Assembly (NCBI RefSeq): GCF_001422045.1
Contig: NZ_LMLW01000007.1
Span: 1-64,000, forward strand
Direction: 5' to 3'
DNA length: 64,000 nucleotides
From: Sphingomonas sp. Leaf242
GTDB taxonomy: Bacteria > Pseudomonadota > Alphaproteobacteria > Sphingomonadales > Sphingomonadaceae
Shown here piece by piece: positions 49,736 to 58,714 of the stretch (positions within the stretch are counted from its first letter, which is position 1; each line of letters starts with the position of its first letter). Position numbers and translations under genes: made by a program. Under the pieces are notes generated by a model, which was given only the letters and a program-made list of their open reading frames with translations, was not told the origin of the DNA and ran no database searches.

Positions 49736-50017
49736 ATGAAACAGTATTTCAATGAGCGTTGGTTCAAGATTACCTCGCCCAATCCTTTCGTCACTTTTGT
49801 CGTTGTCGGTCGAGATCAGCTCGGCTGGAAGATGGATGTCCACGGTTCAAGTGATCAAGCATGGCCAAATGGCGACACTTACCAAGATACTTTTGACGAG
49901 CTTGTTCCGTTCCTCGCCGGATATGTCGATGCTTCGAGTCTATGGTCGGACTTTGATACGGGCGAGACGCTGCACGTGTGGGACGCGCTATTGGGCGTGA
50001 ACGGCCGAATCAAATAG
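49736..50017 (+). CDS. Hypothetical protein, 93 aa
   Basis: Starts MKQYFNERWFKITSPNPFVT after a poor Shine-Dalgarno; the frame extends upstream, but the earlier codons overlap the GFA pseudogene leader and look non-coding. No motif is recognised; it is acidic with several aromatic residues. It ends just before the convergent small membrane protein. Confidence 0.5.
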   Translation: MKQYFNERWFKITSPNPFVTFVVVGRDQLGWKMDVHGSSDQAWPNGDTYQDTFDELVPFLAGYVDASSLWSDFDTGETLHVWDALLGVNGRIK

Positions 50018-50020
50018 CTG

Positions 50021-50212
50021 CTATGAGGCCGATCGTCGGCCTGTCATTCGAGGTATGAAGCGTGCGGTCAGCGCGCCTACCAGTATTGCACCGAGAATGA
50101 TGCAATCGTGCCGATTTAACGGCCATGCACTCCAACCAAAGGCAAACGCCATACTGAGCCCCATCAGGCTGCCGATGGCAATATGAATGGTCCGTCGGTT
50201 TGACGCGCGCAT
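50021..50212 (-). CDS. Small membrane protein, 63 aa
   Basis: Two hydrophobic helices (IHIAIGSLMGLSMAFAFGW, then CIILGAILVGALTARFI) joined by a short loop, with basic ends. AAGGAGG lies six bases before the ATG, the best ribosome site seen in this area, which supports expression. No family is recognised. Confidence 0.65.
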   Translation of the reverse strand: MRASNRRTIHIAIGSLMGLSMAFAFGWSAWPLNRHDCIILGAILVGALTARFIPRMTGRRSAS

Positions 50213-50463
50213 CGTTGTCCTCCTTGCCGAGGGCGATCAATGCCTATGGCGAGGATCGACATACTCCGAATGATCTGACGTGCTTTACTGGTCATTTTTA
50301 GCAAGCGATGATTTTTGGAACCGCCGGGATGTATAGCCGGCATTCTAGCCGATTCGGAAGTATACAGTATTGAGAGGGCACACCTTAGCCACCTCGCACA
50401 ACCGGCTTACGGAGTTCGACCCGCTAACATTCGACCCGAAAGGCGAAAAGCGAAGTGAGTTTG

Positions 50464-51474
50464 ATGGCTGACGAACGACCAGGGCCAGGCGCACGCCTGT
50501 TCCGCTACGATCAGCGTATCGCAACCAACGCAACGCGAGCTACTTTTTCGGGTTGGCACGACCGTGTGATCGCGGCGACGATGCTGTTGTTCGCTTTGGC
50601 GGCTGCGCGGTCATGGCTCTTGGATCACGCGTGGCGGGTCGCGGCGTGGGCCGCTTTAGGGTTCGGCGTGCTGATCGGCCTGACAGCCGGCCGTCAAATC
50701 ACGACGCGGCTTGCGTTTCACACCTACGACGGACCTTTGGCGGCTGATGCGTTGTGTCCAGCGACCCGCAACTGTTACCTGATCGCATGGCATGCGATCG
50801 GCCTGACTCTACTGGTAATCACAACGGTAATCGCCCGCCCGACCCTGTTGATCGCCAGTCTGCCCGGGTACCTGATCGGTGCGCTAGTAGCGCACGGAAC
50901 GGCCGGCGTCTCCCTAGCCGGCCTTGTCGCAGGCCAGGCCGGTTGCGCACGGACGCTCCGATCATGGGTCCAGCGACCGCGTGTCGGGATCGTCGCTGCC
51001 GCCACATTGCTTCTGTTTCTCGCGTTTACGGCTCGATACCTTCGGGATGACGCCCTGATGGTGGTCGCCGGTATCGAGGCCGCCATATTGGCGTTGGCGC
51101 TGACCATCGTCGATGTCGGCAGCGTCCGTTTCCAGACGATCGCAGGGTGGGGCGCATGGCGCATCATCGGTCGGCAGGCGCGCGGCGCGATGCTCTTCGT
51201 CGGTATAGCGGCACCAATCTGCGTCTTGGCATTCGGACCCGCCCTCGCTGCCTTAGTCGCGACAGTCTCCCTCGGGGCGCTGCTGCTGATGGCACTGCGA
51301 ATCCTGGCCTATCGCATCCACGGCAAGGGCTTTGCCGATTTTATCGTTTCCATCCTGACGGGACTGCTCGTTCTTACGGCGTTCGCCATGCCCATCGTCC
51401 TGCCATTCGTCGGCATCGCCATCTTATGGCAGTTGCAGCGCCGCGCGGCGGCAAAGACTTGGTTGCTCGCATGA
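50464..51474 (+). CDS. ABC transporter membrane protein
   Basis: 336 aa with about eight to ten hydrophobic segments, no nucleotide-binding domain, followed by its ATPase with an ATGA overlap. This is the layout of small two-component exporters, where the membrane protein lacks strong family motifs. The substrate is unknown; there is no nearby toxin or bacteriocin gene. The ATG giving MADERPG was chosen over a GTG three codons upstream. Confidence 0.7.
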   Translation: MADERPGPGARLFRYDQRIATNATRATFSGWHDRVIAATMLLFALAAARSWLLDHAWRVAAWAALGFGVLIGLTAGRQITTRLAFHTYDGPLAADALCPATRNCYLIAWHAIGLTLLVITTVIARPTLLIASLPGYLIGALVAHGTAGVSLAGLVAGQAGCARTLRSWVQRPRVGIVAAATLLLFLAFTARYLRDDALMVVAGIEAAILALALTIVDVGSVRFQTIAGWGAWRIIGRQARGAMLFVGIAAPICVLAFGPALAALVATVSLGALLLMALRILAYRIHGKGFADFIVSILTGLLVLTAFAMPIVLPFVGIAILWQLQRRAAAKTWLLA

Positions 51475-52196
51475 CTCCGATCATCGATCTTACTGCCGTA
51501 TCGGTCGACCGCGCGGGCGAGCGCGTCATCCACAACGTTGACCTCAAGATCACTGCGGGATCTTGGTTCGGCCTGATCGGGGCAAACGGATCGGGCAAGA
51601 CCAGCCTGCTCCGGGCACTGGCAGGGCGATTGCCTTTCGCCAGCGGATCATGCCGCATCGATGGCGAGGAGCTGATCGCGGATCGACCGGCCCGTGCGAC
51701 CTACTTCGGTTTTTCGCCCCCAGCGGACATGTTACCCGACTCTTTGCGCGGACGCGAGGTGCTGGAACTGGTCGGCGGAGACATCGAGACGGTCTGGTCT
51801 CGCTTAGGCCCACTGCACACAGCACTTGGATTGGACGCCTTGCTCGACCGTTGGATCGGCGATTGCTCAGCAGGTATGCGGCAGCGGATGGCGATCGCCC
51901 TAGCGTTCGCGCAAGGGCATACGCGGGTGATACTGGACGAGCCGTTCAACTGGCTCGATCCTGTTGCCGACTTCGATCTCCGCCAATCGTTGCGCGCGAT
52001 GGTCGACAACGGACTGACGCTGATGACCGCCCTTCACGACCTCGGAACACTCGCGGTCGCCTGCGACGCCGGCATCATGCTTGCCAGTGGCAACGTGGCA
52101 ATGGAACTCGACAGCCGCTTGCTCAAAATTGCCGCTCAAAATCCACAGGCGTTCGAACGTCAGACAATCGACCGGTTGAGGTCAGCAGCGCTATAG
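51471..52196 (+). CDS. ABC transporter ATP-binding protein
   Basis: 241-aa ATPase. Walker A is GANGSGKTSLLRALAG, the signature is CSAGMRQRMAIALAF (Cys-Ser in place of the usual Leu-Ser), Walker B is RVILDEPFNWLD and the switch His is in ALHDLG. The start is fixed by the ATGA overlap with the membrane protein. Ends with a short tail before a gene-free gap. It drives export by its partner. Confidence 0.92.
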   Translation: MTPIIDLTAVSVDRAGERVIHNVDLKITAGSWFGLIGANGSGKTSLLRALAGRLPFASGSCRIDGEELIADRPARATYFGFSPPADMLPDSLRGREVLELVGGDIETVWSRLGPLHTALGLDALLDRWIGDCSAGMRQRMAIALAFAQGHTRVILDEPFNWLDPVADFDLRQSLRAMVDNGLTLMTALHDLGTLAVACDAGIMLASGNVAMELDSRLLKIAAQNPQAFERQTIDRLRSAAL

Positions 52197-52328
52197 CCCG
52201 CCAGCGCGACCAACCGCACTCACCCAATTCATCGCCAGCGCATCAATTCTTGTTTCTCGATTTTGGTTGGAAGGAACCTGTTCGAAACGCCCGATAGCGG
52301 ACATATTTGAGGCGTGTTACATCGATGC

Positions 52329-52658
52329 ATGACCAACGATGAGGCACCCGTCAGCACAAACGGTTCATTGCGACTTGAAGGTTTAGGCTGCGCGGGAGCT
52401 ATCGCTGTCGCCAACATATTACCGATGAGTCTCATTGCTTACACGTTTGCGATGATGACATACTCGAACGCTGAGCAGGAACGCTGGTATCGCGGTGGCT
52501 CGCTAGCGTTTCTAATTTTTGGCGCGATCTTCCCAATGTGTTGGTTGATACTGATGAGGCGGGGGTATTGGGGCAACGTCAAAGCTATTATTGCCTGGAT
52601 GCTTTTCGCCATGCTAGCGTTCATTGGTTATGTGCTCATGTCCGGCGGTGGCATTTAA
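52329..52658 (+). CDS. Small membrane protein, about 109 aa
   Basis: Three hydrophobic segments (LGCAGAIAVANILPMSLIAY, then LAFLIFGAIFPMCWLIL and IAWMLFAMLAFIGYVLM), hydrophilic N terminus. No family is recognised. The ATG giving MTNDEAPVS was preferred over one five codons upstream. It lies about 130 bp after the ABC ATPase gene and may or may not be co-transcribed. Confidence 0.55.
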   Translation: MTNDEAPVSTNGSLRLEGLGCAGAIAVANILPMSLIAYTFAMMTYSNAEQERWYRGGSLAFLIFGAIFPMCWLILMRRGYWGNVKAIIAWMLFAMLAFIGYVLMSGGGI

Positions 52659-53064
52659 CGATAACTCTTTTCCGATCGGGGGTGGCCGGCTGTCCCGTTC
52701 AACGTTCCTAATCGGGAAAGCTGCGCAAAGCCGTTATGCGGGAAAGCGGCGCTTCCGCCGTCGCCGCACTTTCTGCCGTTCGTCGCGCTTAATGGCATTG
52801 CCATTAGCGGCCGTTTCGTGAGTTTTGCATCATGAACATTCGATCGGGTGATAAACCGAAAGCACCACCTCTTTTATAAATGACCATGTTCGAAGCTTTC
52901 TATCGGGATCATGAACATATGACCGCTTTCGAGCCGCGCTGAGGGAACAATAAACAGCCAAGATTGGGCGTTCTGGTACAATCCCCAATTCTTGCGAGGG
53001 ATCGCATTTCGGGAACGCGGGCGTCAAATTTCGTGCGCCTCGGTATGATAGGACCGCCCGAATT
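52659..53064. other. Gene-free region with repeat remnants
   Basis: About 400 bp with no gene. It includes one full copy of a second dispersed repeat (52963-53018) and several short words shared with the 59-bp element, such as ATGAACATTCGATCGGG and GACCGCTTTCGAG. It looks like an accumulation of decayed repeats. Confidence 0.5.
52963..53018 (+). repeat. Second dispersed repeat family, copy 1
   Basis: Reads ATTGGGCGTTCTGGTACAAT to GGGATCGCATTTCGGGAACG. Position for position it aligns without gaps with the copy at 57705-57760 over 56 bp, so the two are clearly related. Confidence 0.6.
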
Positions 53065-53370
53065 TTAGTGCGGGCCAATGGCCATATTTCTGAAGCGATA
53101 ACAGTCTCTATTATCGCCCACCATTTTAACGTCCGTCACCCGCTCGGCTGGGTCGGTCGTCACCAACAATGTGCAGGGATGTTGGTCATCGGTAGATTTC
53201 CACGTGTATCTGTTTCCTCCTGTAAAGGGCTCTTTATAATCGGGTTGGCCGTAGCGCTGCTCTAGGCTTGCTAGCGGTTTTCCTTTCAAAGATAAGTTAC
53301 GGGCCATATTGCCGGCCAAACATCCGGTCAGGCCTAAGGAACATGCCGCCACAATGATTACACGATTCAT
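53065..53370 (-). CDS. Small lipoprotein, BamE-like pattern
   Basis: 101 aa. A lipobox (LGLTGC) ends the signal peptide, so the mature protein is lipid-anchored. The segment SLKGKPLASLEQRYGQPD recalls the opening of BamE/SmpA-like small lipoproteins, and a Cys pair (PCTLL, DNRDC) follows. GGAG precedes the ATG. The role is unknown; it may be an outer-membrane accessory protein. Confidence 0.68.
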   Translation of the reverse strand: MNRVIIVAACSLGLTGCLAGNMARNLSLKGKPLASLEQRYGQPDYKEPFTGGNRYTWKSTDDQHPCTLLVTTDPAERVTDVKMVGDNRDCYRFRNMAIGPH

Positions 53371-53402
53371 AAATCGTCTCCGGTAAAATCAACCGCGTCT
53401 AT

Positions 53403-54491
53403 TTATCTCAAAACGTTTTCAGCATCCGCCAAGCGAACATCGTGCATCTGATTTAGGTATGCTTCATAATAGCCCTTGTGTGACGCGCCGACGATGGCGA
53501 GCATCCGGGTGCCTGGGTAACGCCCCAGCACGTCACGAATGTTTGCAACCATGCGAAGATTCCGCGTTTCCCAATAACCGACATAGTTTCGGCCGAATTG
53601 CTGCGGTGATGGCTCCACGAGCGCGGCACCAAAATCTGCGTGGAAGGCGAGCATTGGCAAGGTCGGAGCGTTTAGCGCACGGTACATCTTCAATACGCCG
53701 TCTGGCTTGGCCAGCCCCGCATCAAGCCGGGCATCTACGATTTGCCGTTCGTGGGCAGAGGGGTTGTTCCACGCCTTGGCAATCGCGTCACCGTACGCCT
53801 TCCGCTCAGCCGGATCGGGACCATCTGCGGTATCGGCCGAATGATCGTCTACACTCCAAACGCGTTCCAGCCCCAAGCGCGCAGCTAGTACGGCGCCGAT
53901 CAAGGTAGACTCGTTCCGCGCGCTACCGAACTTCGTCAGCGCGGTGACCAGATCATCGTTCAGACCATCGCCAGCGTGACGCTCTGCCTGTGGCAGCCGC
54001 AACCACTGGACCAGCGCCGAGTTGCGTTCTCCAGCGGCCATGAAGATGGCGGCGAGATGCCGACGATCTGTCGCCTTCGGCGAAGCTGGCCAAGCGGCGA
54101 GAAGCCGTTCCGCTTCTGCGTTGGCTGCGGGCACATCCAATCCCGTCGCTCGGCCTGCTACGGTCGGATCGGCACAATAAGTCTGCACGGTTTCCGCATA
54201 ACGGGAGGGGTTGCGACGAAGGGCATCACATTGGAGGCCGGACATATCCTCCGTCGCAATAGCGGTGGGGTGCCATGTCGCCAGCCGATCGAGCAACGGA
54301 ACAAGCATAGGGGGCTTGAAGTCCGCGGACGCCCCGGACAGGTGGGTCGAGCCTAAGACTAGCACGTCGTTAGGATGAATCGCAGGCGGCCCCTTCAAGG
54401 TTTCGGGTCGAAATGCGGGTTGGTAGCCCTGCCCTTGAGCGGGTGAGATAGCTGCCAGAAACGCAATGCCAACGGCCAAAACAATACGCAT
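53403..54491 (-). CDS. DUF5694/TraB-like exported protein
   Basis: 362 aa with a signal peptide (VLAVGIAFLAAISPAQG). VLVLGSTHLSG, ATEDMSGLQCDALRR and the C-terminal MLAIVGASHKGYYEAYL match the layout of TraB/ChaN-like proteins placed in DUF5694. The two Gly-Ser/Ala-[TS]-H motifs resemble a metal-binding pair. Function unknown; a peptidase or heme role has been proposed for relatives. It lies about 30 bp from the small lipoprotein gene, on the same strand. Confidence 0.75.
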   Translation of the reverse strand: MRIVLAVGIAFLAAISPAQGQGYQPAFRPETLKGPPAIHPNDVLVLGSTHLSGASADFKPPMLVPLLDRLATWHPTAIATEDMSGLQCDALRRNPSRYAETVQTYCADPTVAGRATGLDVPAANAEAERLLAAWPASPKATDRRHLAAIFMAAGERNSALVQWLRLPQAERHAGDGLNDDLVTALTKFGSARNESTLIGAVLAARLGLERVWSVDDHSADTADGPDPAERKAYGDAIAKAWNNPSAHERQIVDARLDAGLAKPDGVLKMYRALNAPTLPMLAFHADFGAALVEPSPQQFGRNYVGYWETRNLRMVANIRDVLGRYPGTRMLAIVGASHKGYYEAYLNQMHDVRLADAENVLR

Positions 54492-54686
54492 ACGACCTCC
54501 GAAACCAGTATGTCGGCCGGTGTATCGAGCACCTACGACCGAGCGATCCTTTCAATTCCATCACGCTCATGCCGGATGGTGTTATGCCGTGATAATACAC
54601 TGCCACGCATCTGTCTAGCTGGACCGCGGAGGGACCGTGGCCGCCTTTCTCGCAAACGATGCTATTTCGAGAATGACTGCGAGGCC

Positions 54687-56039
54687 TTAGCGGTTAAGCG
54701 AAGCTGCCGGATCATCACCGAACACCCATTCGACGAACAGCGGATACAAGTCCCGACCGCTCGCCGTCTCCATCGCCCGCTCCAAATCAATGCTGGTGAC
54801 CGTGCCGCCCGCATGGTCACGGGTGTAGCGACGGAGGCCCGACCAGAACGCGGCATCGCCGAGCGTGATCCGCAGCTGCGCCATGAATAGCGCGCCCTTG
54901 CTGTAGTGGATCGCGCGCCTGACGCCCAATGTCGGGTAGCTGCCATTCCAAGCCAGCGGCTTGTCGAAGCCGGTCGCCTGCACCTTTTTGAGCCGGCTCC
55001 TCGCTACATTGAGTTCGGCGTCGTAGGCAACGCGGCCGTAGCGGTGCTCCTTCCACGCGGCCGTCATGAAGGTCGTGATACCCTCGTTCAGCCAGAAGTC
55101 CTTGAGCGTCTCGCACGTGATGAGATTGCCCCACCATTGATGGGTAAGTTCGTGCACGATGGCCCAATCCTCCGACGGATCATTTGACTTCGTCGGCAAC
55201 GCATTGGTGCCGAGGACGGAGTATGTCGCTGCCTCCTGCGCCTCCTCGCCTTCGACCAGAAGCTGGCTGTAGTCGGCGACGGGAAGCGGCACTCCGGCCT
55301 TGGTGGAGAGAAAGGCGACCATCTCTCGTGTCCTTGCCAAGCGTTGTTTCAGCTCGCCCGCGTCGGCAATATCGCTCAGGTAGGTAAGCCTTTTTGATCC
55401 GGCCCGTTCGCTGACCCGCGTGAAACGACCGACTGCAAAGCCGTAAAGATAGGCCGAGTAGGGCCGGGACGCTTTCCAGCTATGGATCTCGCTGCCGACC
55501 GGTCCCGTTCGCCGCGCGATCATGCTACCGACCGACAGGCTGGTCATCCCGGCCGGGACACGCAGATCGAGCGAGAAGGCCGCCTTCTCGCCAAACTTGT
55601 TCTGGGAACAGACCATCCAGTCGCACGCGAAATAGCTGGTGTAGAGCGTTGTCGCCGAGCCGGCGAACCCACGTGCGGGGCGTCCATGATAGGACAATTG
55701 CAGCTTCACGGTGCGTCCGCGCCGAAGCGGCCGGGGCAGGTCAAAGCCGAGCACATCGTCTTCCACGGTGTGAGCGAGCGTCACGCCATCGAGAGCCGCA
55801 CTGTCGATGGCGAGAGCGTTGGCGGAGAAGTTCAAGCGCCGGACGCCATCCATCGTTGCTCGCAGCGTGATCGCCTCTTGCCCTGCGACGGTCCTGTTCT
55901 GGATGTCAGGGGTAAGCGCTAGCCTGTAGCTTGCCACTTCGAATCCATCGCCAGGCCTGTTGGCGGCGAGCGCAGGGTTGCACAGCACCCCCAGAGGCGT
56001 CCCGGCTAACAACGGCACCATCAACATTCCGCGGATCAC
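54687..56039 (-). CDS. M1-family metallopeptidase, exported
   Basis: 450 aa with a signal peptide (about 1-26). Zinc site HELTH (His296, Glu297, His300) and Glu319 in WLNEG is the M1 aminopeptidase pattern, with an N-terminal beta domain (about 30-205) before it. The usual GxMEN exopeptidase motif is not seen; its place holds EGEEAQEAATYS, so substrate binding may differ. At 450 aa the protein is shorter than classical aminopeptidases and lacks the C-terminal helical domain. It lies immediately downstream of TatC on the same strand. Confidence 0.85.
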   Translation of the reverse strand: MIRGMLMVPLLAGTPLGVLCNPALAANRPGDGFEVASYRLALTPDIQNRTVAGQEAITLRATMDGVRRLNFSANALAIDSAALDGVTLAHTVEDDVLGFDLPRPLRRGRTVKLQLSYHGRPARGFAGSATTLYTSYFACDWMVCSQNKFGEKAAFSLDLRVPAGMTSLSVGSMIARRTGPVGSEIHSWKASRPYSAYLYGFAVGRFTRVSERAGSKRLTYLSDIADAGELKQRLARTREMVAFLSTKAGVPLPVADYSQLLVEGEEAQEAATYSVLGTNALPTKSNDPSEDWAIVHELTHQWWGNLITCETLKDFWLNEGITTFMTAAWKEHRYGRVAYDAELNVARSRLKKVQATGFDKPLAWNGSYPTLGVRRAIHYSKGALFMAQLRITLGDAAFWSGLRRYTRDHAGGTVTSIDLERAMETASGRDLYPLFVEWVFGDDPAASLNR

Positions 56040-56058
56040 TGACGCCTCTTATCGGCTA

Positions 56059-56835
56059 TTATCCGTTTGCGGCGCGCTGTCCGGCACGTGCACGACGATG
56101 TTCGATGAGACGAATACCGATGATCGCTGCCTCGTAGAGAACAGCTAGAGTGATCGCGATCAGCAACAGCGATCCGGCATCGGGCGGAGATATTACGAGT
56201 GTGATCGCGAACGCGCCAACGATCGCGTAGCGCCGAGCGCTGATTAGCTGTCTACGGTTCACGATTTCGGCATGTTCCAGCAGCATGATTAATACCGGCA
56301 CCAGGAACGCGAGACCGAAAGCGAACAGGAAGCGCGTGGCAAAAATGAAGTATTTGCCAATTTCCGGGAGCGGCACTTGCTGCACATCACCACTTACACT
56401 CGGTAAGGCGATAAGCAAATGCAGCATCATTGGGATAGCTAGGAAATAAGCCGTCGCTACCCCAATAAGAAATAACGTTGGCGTAGCCAAGGAGAAGGGG
56501 AGAAGCGCCCTGCGTTCCTTACGGCGCTCCTGTGAGCCAACGAGATACCACGATTGGATAGCGAAAATCGGGAGCAAGACCATCACCGCCGAGAAGAATG
56601 CAACCTTGTCCCGCACAAAGAAGGCATCGAACACCTGTGGGTAGCTGATCGACTTTTGGCCGGCGCGCATCAGCGGCTGGATAAGAAACGAAAATATGTC
56701 ATCCGCAAAATACCGGCACACAAAGAAGGCGACTGGAAACGCCGCGATGCAGACTAGCACCATTCGGCCGGGCTCCAGCAGAGGACCGAGCGGCGGGACG
56801 CGCGAATTGTTAGGTTGGTTGACTGTCTCGCTCAC
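56059..56835 (-). CDS. tatC: TatC, twin-arginine translocase subunit
   Basis: 258-aa inner-membrane protein with six hydrophobic segments. It keeps the TatC pattern (LIQPLMRAG early, PIFAIQSWYLVGSQERRKER and FGLAFLVPVLIMLLEHAEIV). TatC recognises the RR signal of folded proteins. The ATG overlaps the TatB gene by four bases. It diverges in places from housekeeping TatC, so a second, specialised Tat system is possible. Tat-type substrates are in the window, for example the beta-helix protein and the S41-like protein. Confidence 0.85.
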   Translation of the reverse strand: MSETVNQPNNSRVPPLGPLLEPGRMVLVCIAAFPVAFFVCRYFADDIFSFLIQPLMRAGQKSISYPQVFDAFFVRDKVAFFSAVMVLLPIFAIQSWYLVGSQERRKERRALLPFSLATPTLFLIGVATAYFLAIPMMLHLLIALPSVSGDVQQVPLPEIGKYFIFATRFLFAFGLAFLVPVLIMLLEHAEIVNRRQLISARRYAIVGAFAITLVISPPDAGSLLLIAITLAVLYEAAIIGIRLIEHRRARAGQRAANG

Positions 56836-57299
56836 GACGGTGCCTTGCTATTGCTCGCGAAGTTCCCCGCGTCGGTGTCAGTGGAAGGCGCCGGAGCGAC
56901 CTGCGGCTTTTCAACCATCACCGGCTGGTGCTGAACAGCGTCGTCATTCGCTAGATCGGCATCACGGAACGTTGCCTGTTCCGGTGCGTGATAAGCGCCT
57001 GTTGCGTTATCGGTCACCTCGGGGGCGTTACCCGGCGAAGACGTCTCGGGTGACGGCACGGCGGGCGAGTGTTCACGCATGATACGGGCATTCTCCGCCG
57101 CCCACTTTTTTTCCATTTCTGCCAACTCGGACTCGCGCACCATTTCATCAAAACCGGCGCGGAATTGTCGGCCGACCCCTCGGGCGCGTCCGACCCAGTA
57201 CCCTACAACACGCATCGCTTTAGGGAGATCTTTAGGACCAATCACGATCAGCGCGACGAAGGCGATCATGAGCAATTCGGAGGAGTCGATGCCGAACAT
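56832..57299 (-). CDS. tatB: TatB, twin-arginine translocase subunit
   Basis: 155 aa. One N-terminal membrane helix (ELLMIAFVALIVIGPKDLP) with the typical Gly-Pro hinge is followed by an amphipathic helix (YWVGRARGVGRQF) and a long acidic, proline-rich tail. This is TatB architecture. It overlaps TatC by four bases. No TatA gene precedes it in the window; the 200 bp upstream are gene-free. Confidence 0.85.
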   Translation of the reverse strand: MFGIDSSELLMIAFVALIVIGPKDLPKAMRVVGYWVGRARGVGRQFRAGFDEMVRESELAEMEKKWAAENARIMREHSPAVPSPETSSPGNAPEVTDNATGAYHAPEQATFRDADLANDDAVQHQPVMVEKPQVAPAPSTDTDAGNFASNSKAPS

Positions 57300-57435
57300 C
57301 TAACTTTGAGCCAATGCGGTTGATCCCAAAGAGAAAACTAATAGAGCCAATCGTCCGGGTTATCTACCGCATGTTGCTTCGAGGCTAAATCCGCTGGATC
57401 AAGCCGCCCAACGGTTTTCGATCCAAGCTGTCTGC

Positions 57436-57470
57436 TCCCCTTCCCGAAAGGGATCGAATTTCGAGAACGT
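57436..57470 (+). repeat. Second dispersed repeat family, partial copy
   Basis: The right part CGAAAGGGATCGAATTTCGA followed by GAACGT keeps the spacing of GGGATCG to GAACG seen in the two full copies; the left part is not recognisable. Confidence 0.4.
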
Positions 57471-57516
57471 TCGGGTTTGAGAGGAGAGCGGCCATTTGAG
57501 CGACCTTCGGCTGCCG

Positions 57517-57645
57517 CTACCAGAGGATATGATCGGTAATCACGCCGAACCTGACCAGAAAGCCCAGCGCCGCGCCTATCATCAGTAGGATCACGTACAC
57601 GGCAATGGCTCGCGTCCGGCTTCGACGGTCCGTCTGGTAGCTCAT
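57517..57645 (-). CDS. Small single-helix membrane protein, 42 aa
   Basis: MSYQTDRRSRTRAIAVYVI followed by a hydrophobic helix (LLMIGAALGFLVRF). AGAGG precedes the ATG by eight bases. It is a cytosol-anchored single-span protein of unknown function; the frame upstream of this ATG is not protein-like. Confidence 0.55.
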   Translation of the reverse strand: MSYQTDRRSRTRAIAVYVILLMIGAALGFLVRFGVITDHILW

Positions 57646-57704
57646 TTTCGATCGCCTCTTAGCTGACCCTGCTGCCAACGTGAACGATACAACAAACGTC
57701 CGCA

Positions 57705-57760
57705 ATCGGGCGTTCTTGTCCGATCCGACTTTCTCCCGAGGGATCGAGATTTGGGAACGC
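57705..57760 (+). repeat. Second dispersed repeat family, copy 2
   Basis: Reads ATCGGGCGTTCTTGTCCGAT to GGGATCGAGATTTGGGAACG and aligns gap-free over 56 bp with the copy at 52963-53018. It lies in the leader of the AraC gene. Confidence 0.6.
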
Positions 57761-57860
57761 CGGAAGTTTCCCGGAGGTGTCCCGCTCGCAGAAATGAGAA
57801 GCAACGCGTGCCGATCGGCGTTGGCTGGCGCGATAGTCAAGGTTGGTGCAAACGCCACCT

Positions 57861-58703
57861 ATGGTTCTCAGGCGGGGAAGAATGGATTTCTGGGGCAGCG
57901 GCCCAGAGGGTCGGCAGGCCGGGGGCTTCAGCTTCCATGCCCTGACCGCAAACGCACCCGAGGAGGAAGTTCGGCGACACAGTCATGATGAAGCGCATTT
58001 CGTCTTGGTGCTCGCTGGCGGCTACATGTCATCAGCAAACGATGCCCCGCTGGTGTCTGATACGCCGGTTCTGATCTACAATCCGCCCGGCACAACACAT
58101 CAGGACCGGTTCCACGGCGGCAGGGGCCGCTTCCTCGCCATATCAGGCGGGACAGGTTCCGAGGCTGCGGCGCTCTGCTTGCGCGATCCCTATGCGTATC
58201 GACTTGCCCATGACATTGCGCACCAGATCGATACGGCGACGTCGTTCAGGCTGGAAGCCTGCACCCTGCAACTTCATGGCCTTGTGCTGCCGCTCTCGTC
58301 TGACGAGCCGCGAAAGGCGGACCATCCTCCGTGCTGGCTCGGCCGTGCGGTCGAGATGATATTCACCAGCGACGATCCTGATATTTCCGTTGCCAAGGTC
58401 GCATCGGATGCCAGGGTTCATCCTGTCCATCTTGCCCGCGTGTTCCAACGCTTTCTCCGGTGTTCGCCCGGTGAATATCTGCGCGGCCACCGGTTGGAAC
58501 GAGCGGCAGCGATGCTCGGAAAGGGTGTCGCTTCGCTTGCTGATGTCGCGCAATCGGCCGGCTTTGTCGATCAGGCTCATCTGGCCCGAAACTTTCGGAG
58601 CCGCCTCGACACCACTCCGACACAGTGGCGTAACTCACGGCATGTTGCGCGGATACAAGACACGGACGCCGCCTTACGGCAGGAACCGGGTTCGTCCCTC
58701 TAG
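57861..58703 (+). CDS. AraC-family regulator with cupin-like sensor
   Basis: About 280 aa. The N-terminal cupin half (HSHDEAHFVLVLAGGYM, then YNPPGTTHQDRF) would bind a small ligand. The C-terminal double HTH (about 180-275) has VAKVASDARVHPVHLARVFQR and LADVAQSAGFVDQAHLARNF. A TTG or GTG up to six codons upstream is possible; the ATG was chosen. It precedes a serine hydrolase gene by 11 bp in the same direction and may control it. Confidence 0.88.
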   Translation: MVLRRGRMDFWGSGPEGRQAGGFSFHALTANAPEEEVRRHSHDEAHFVLVLAGGYMSSANDAPLVSDTPVLIYNPPGTTHQDRFHGGRGRFLAISGGTGSEAAALCLRDPYAYRLAHDIAHQIDTATSFRLEACTLQLHGLVLPLSSDEPRKADHPPCWLGRAVEMIFTSDDPDISVAKVASDARVHPVHLARVFQRFLRCSPGEYLRGHRLERAAAMLGKGVASLADVAQSAGFVDQAHLARNFRSRLDTTPTQWRNSRHVARIQDTDAALRQEPGSSL

Positions 58704-58714
58704 GAACCCGGTCG

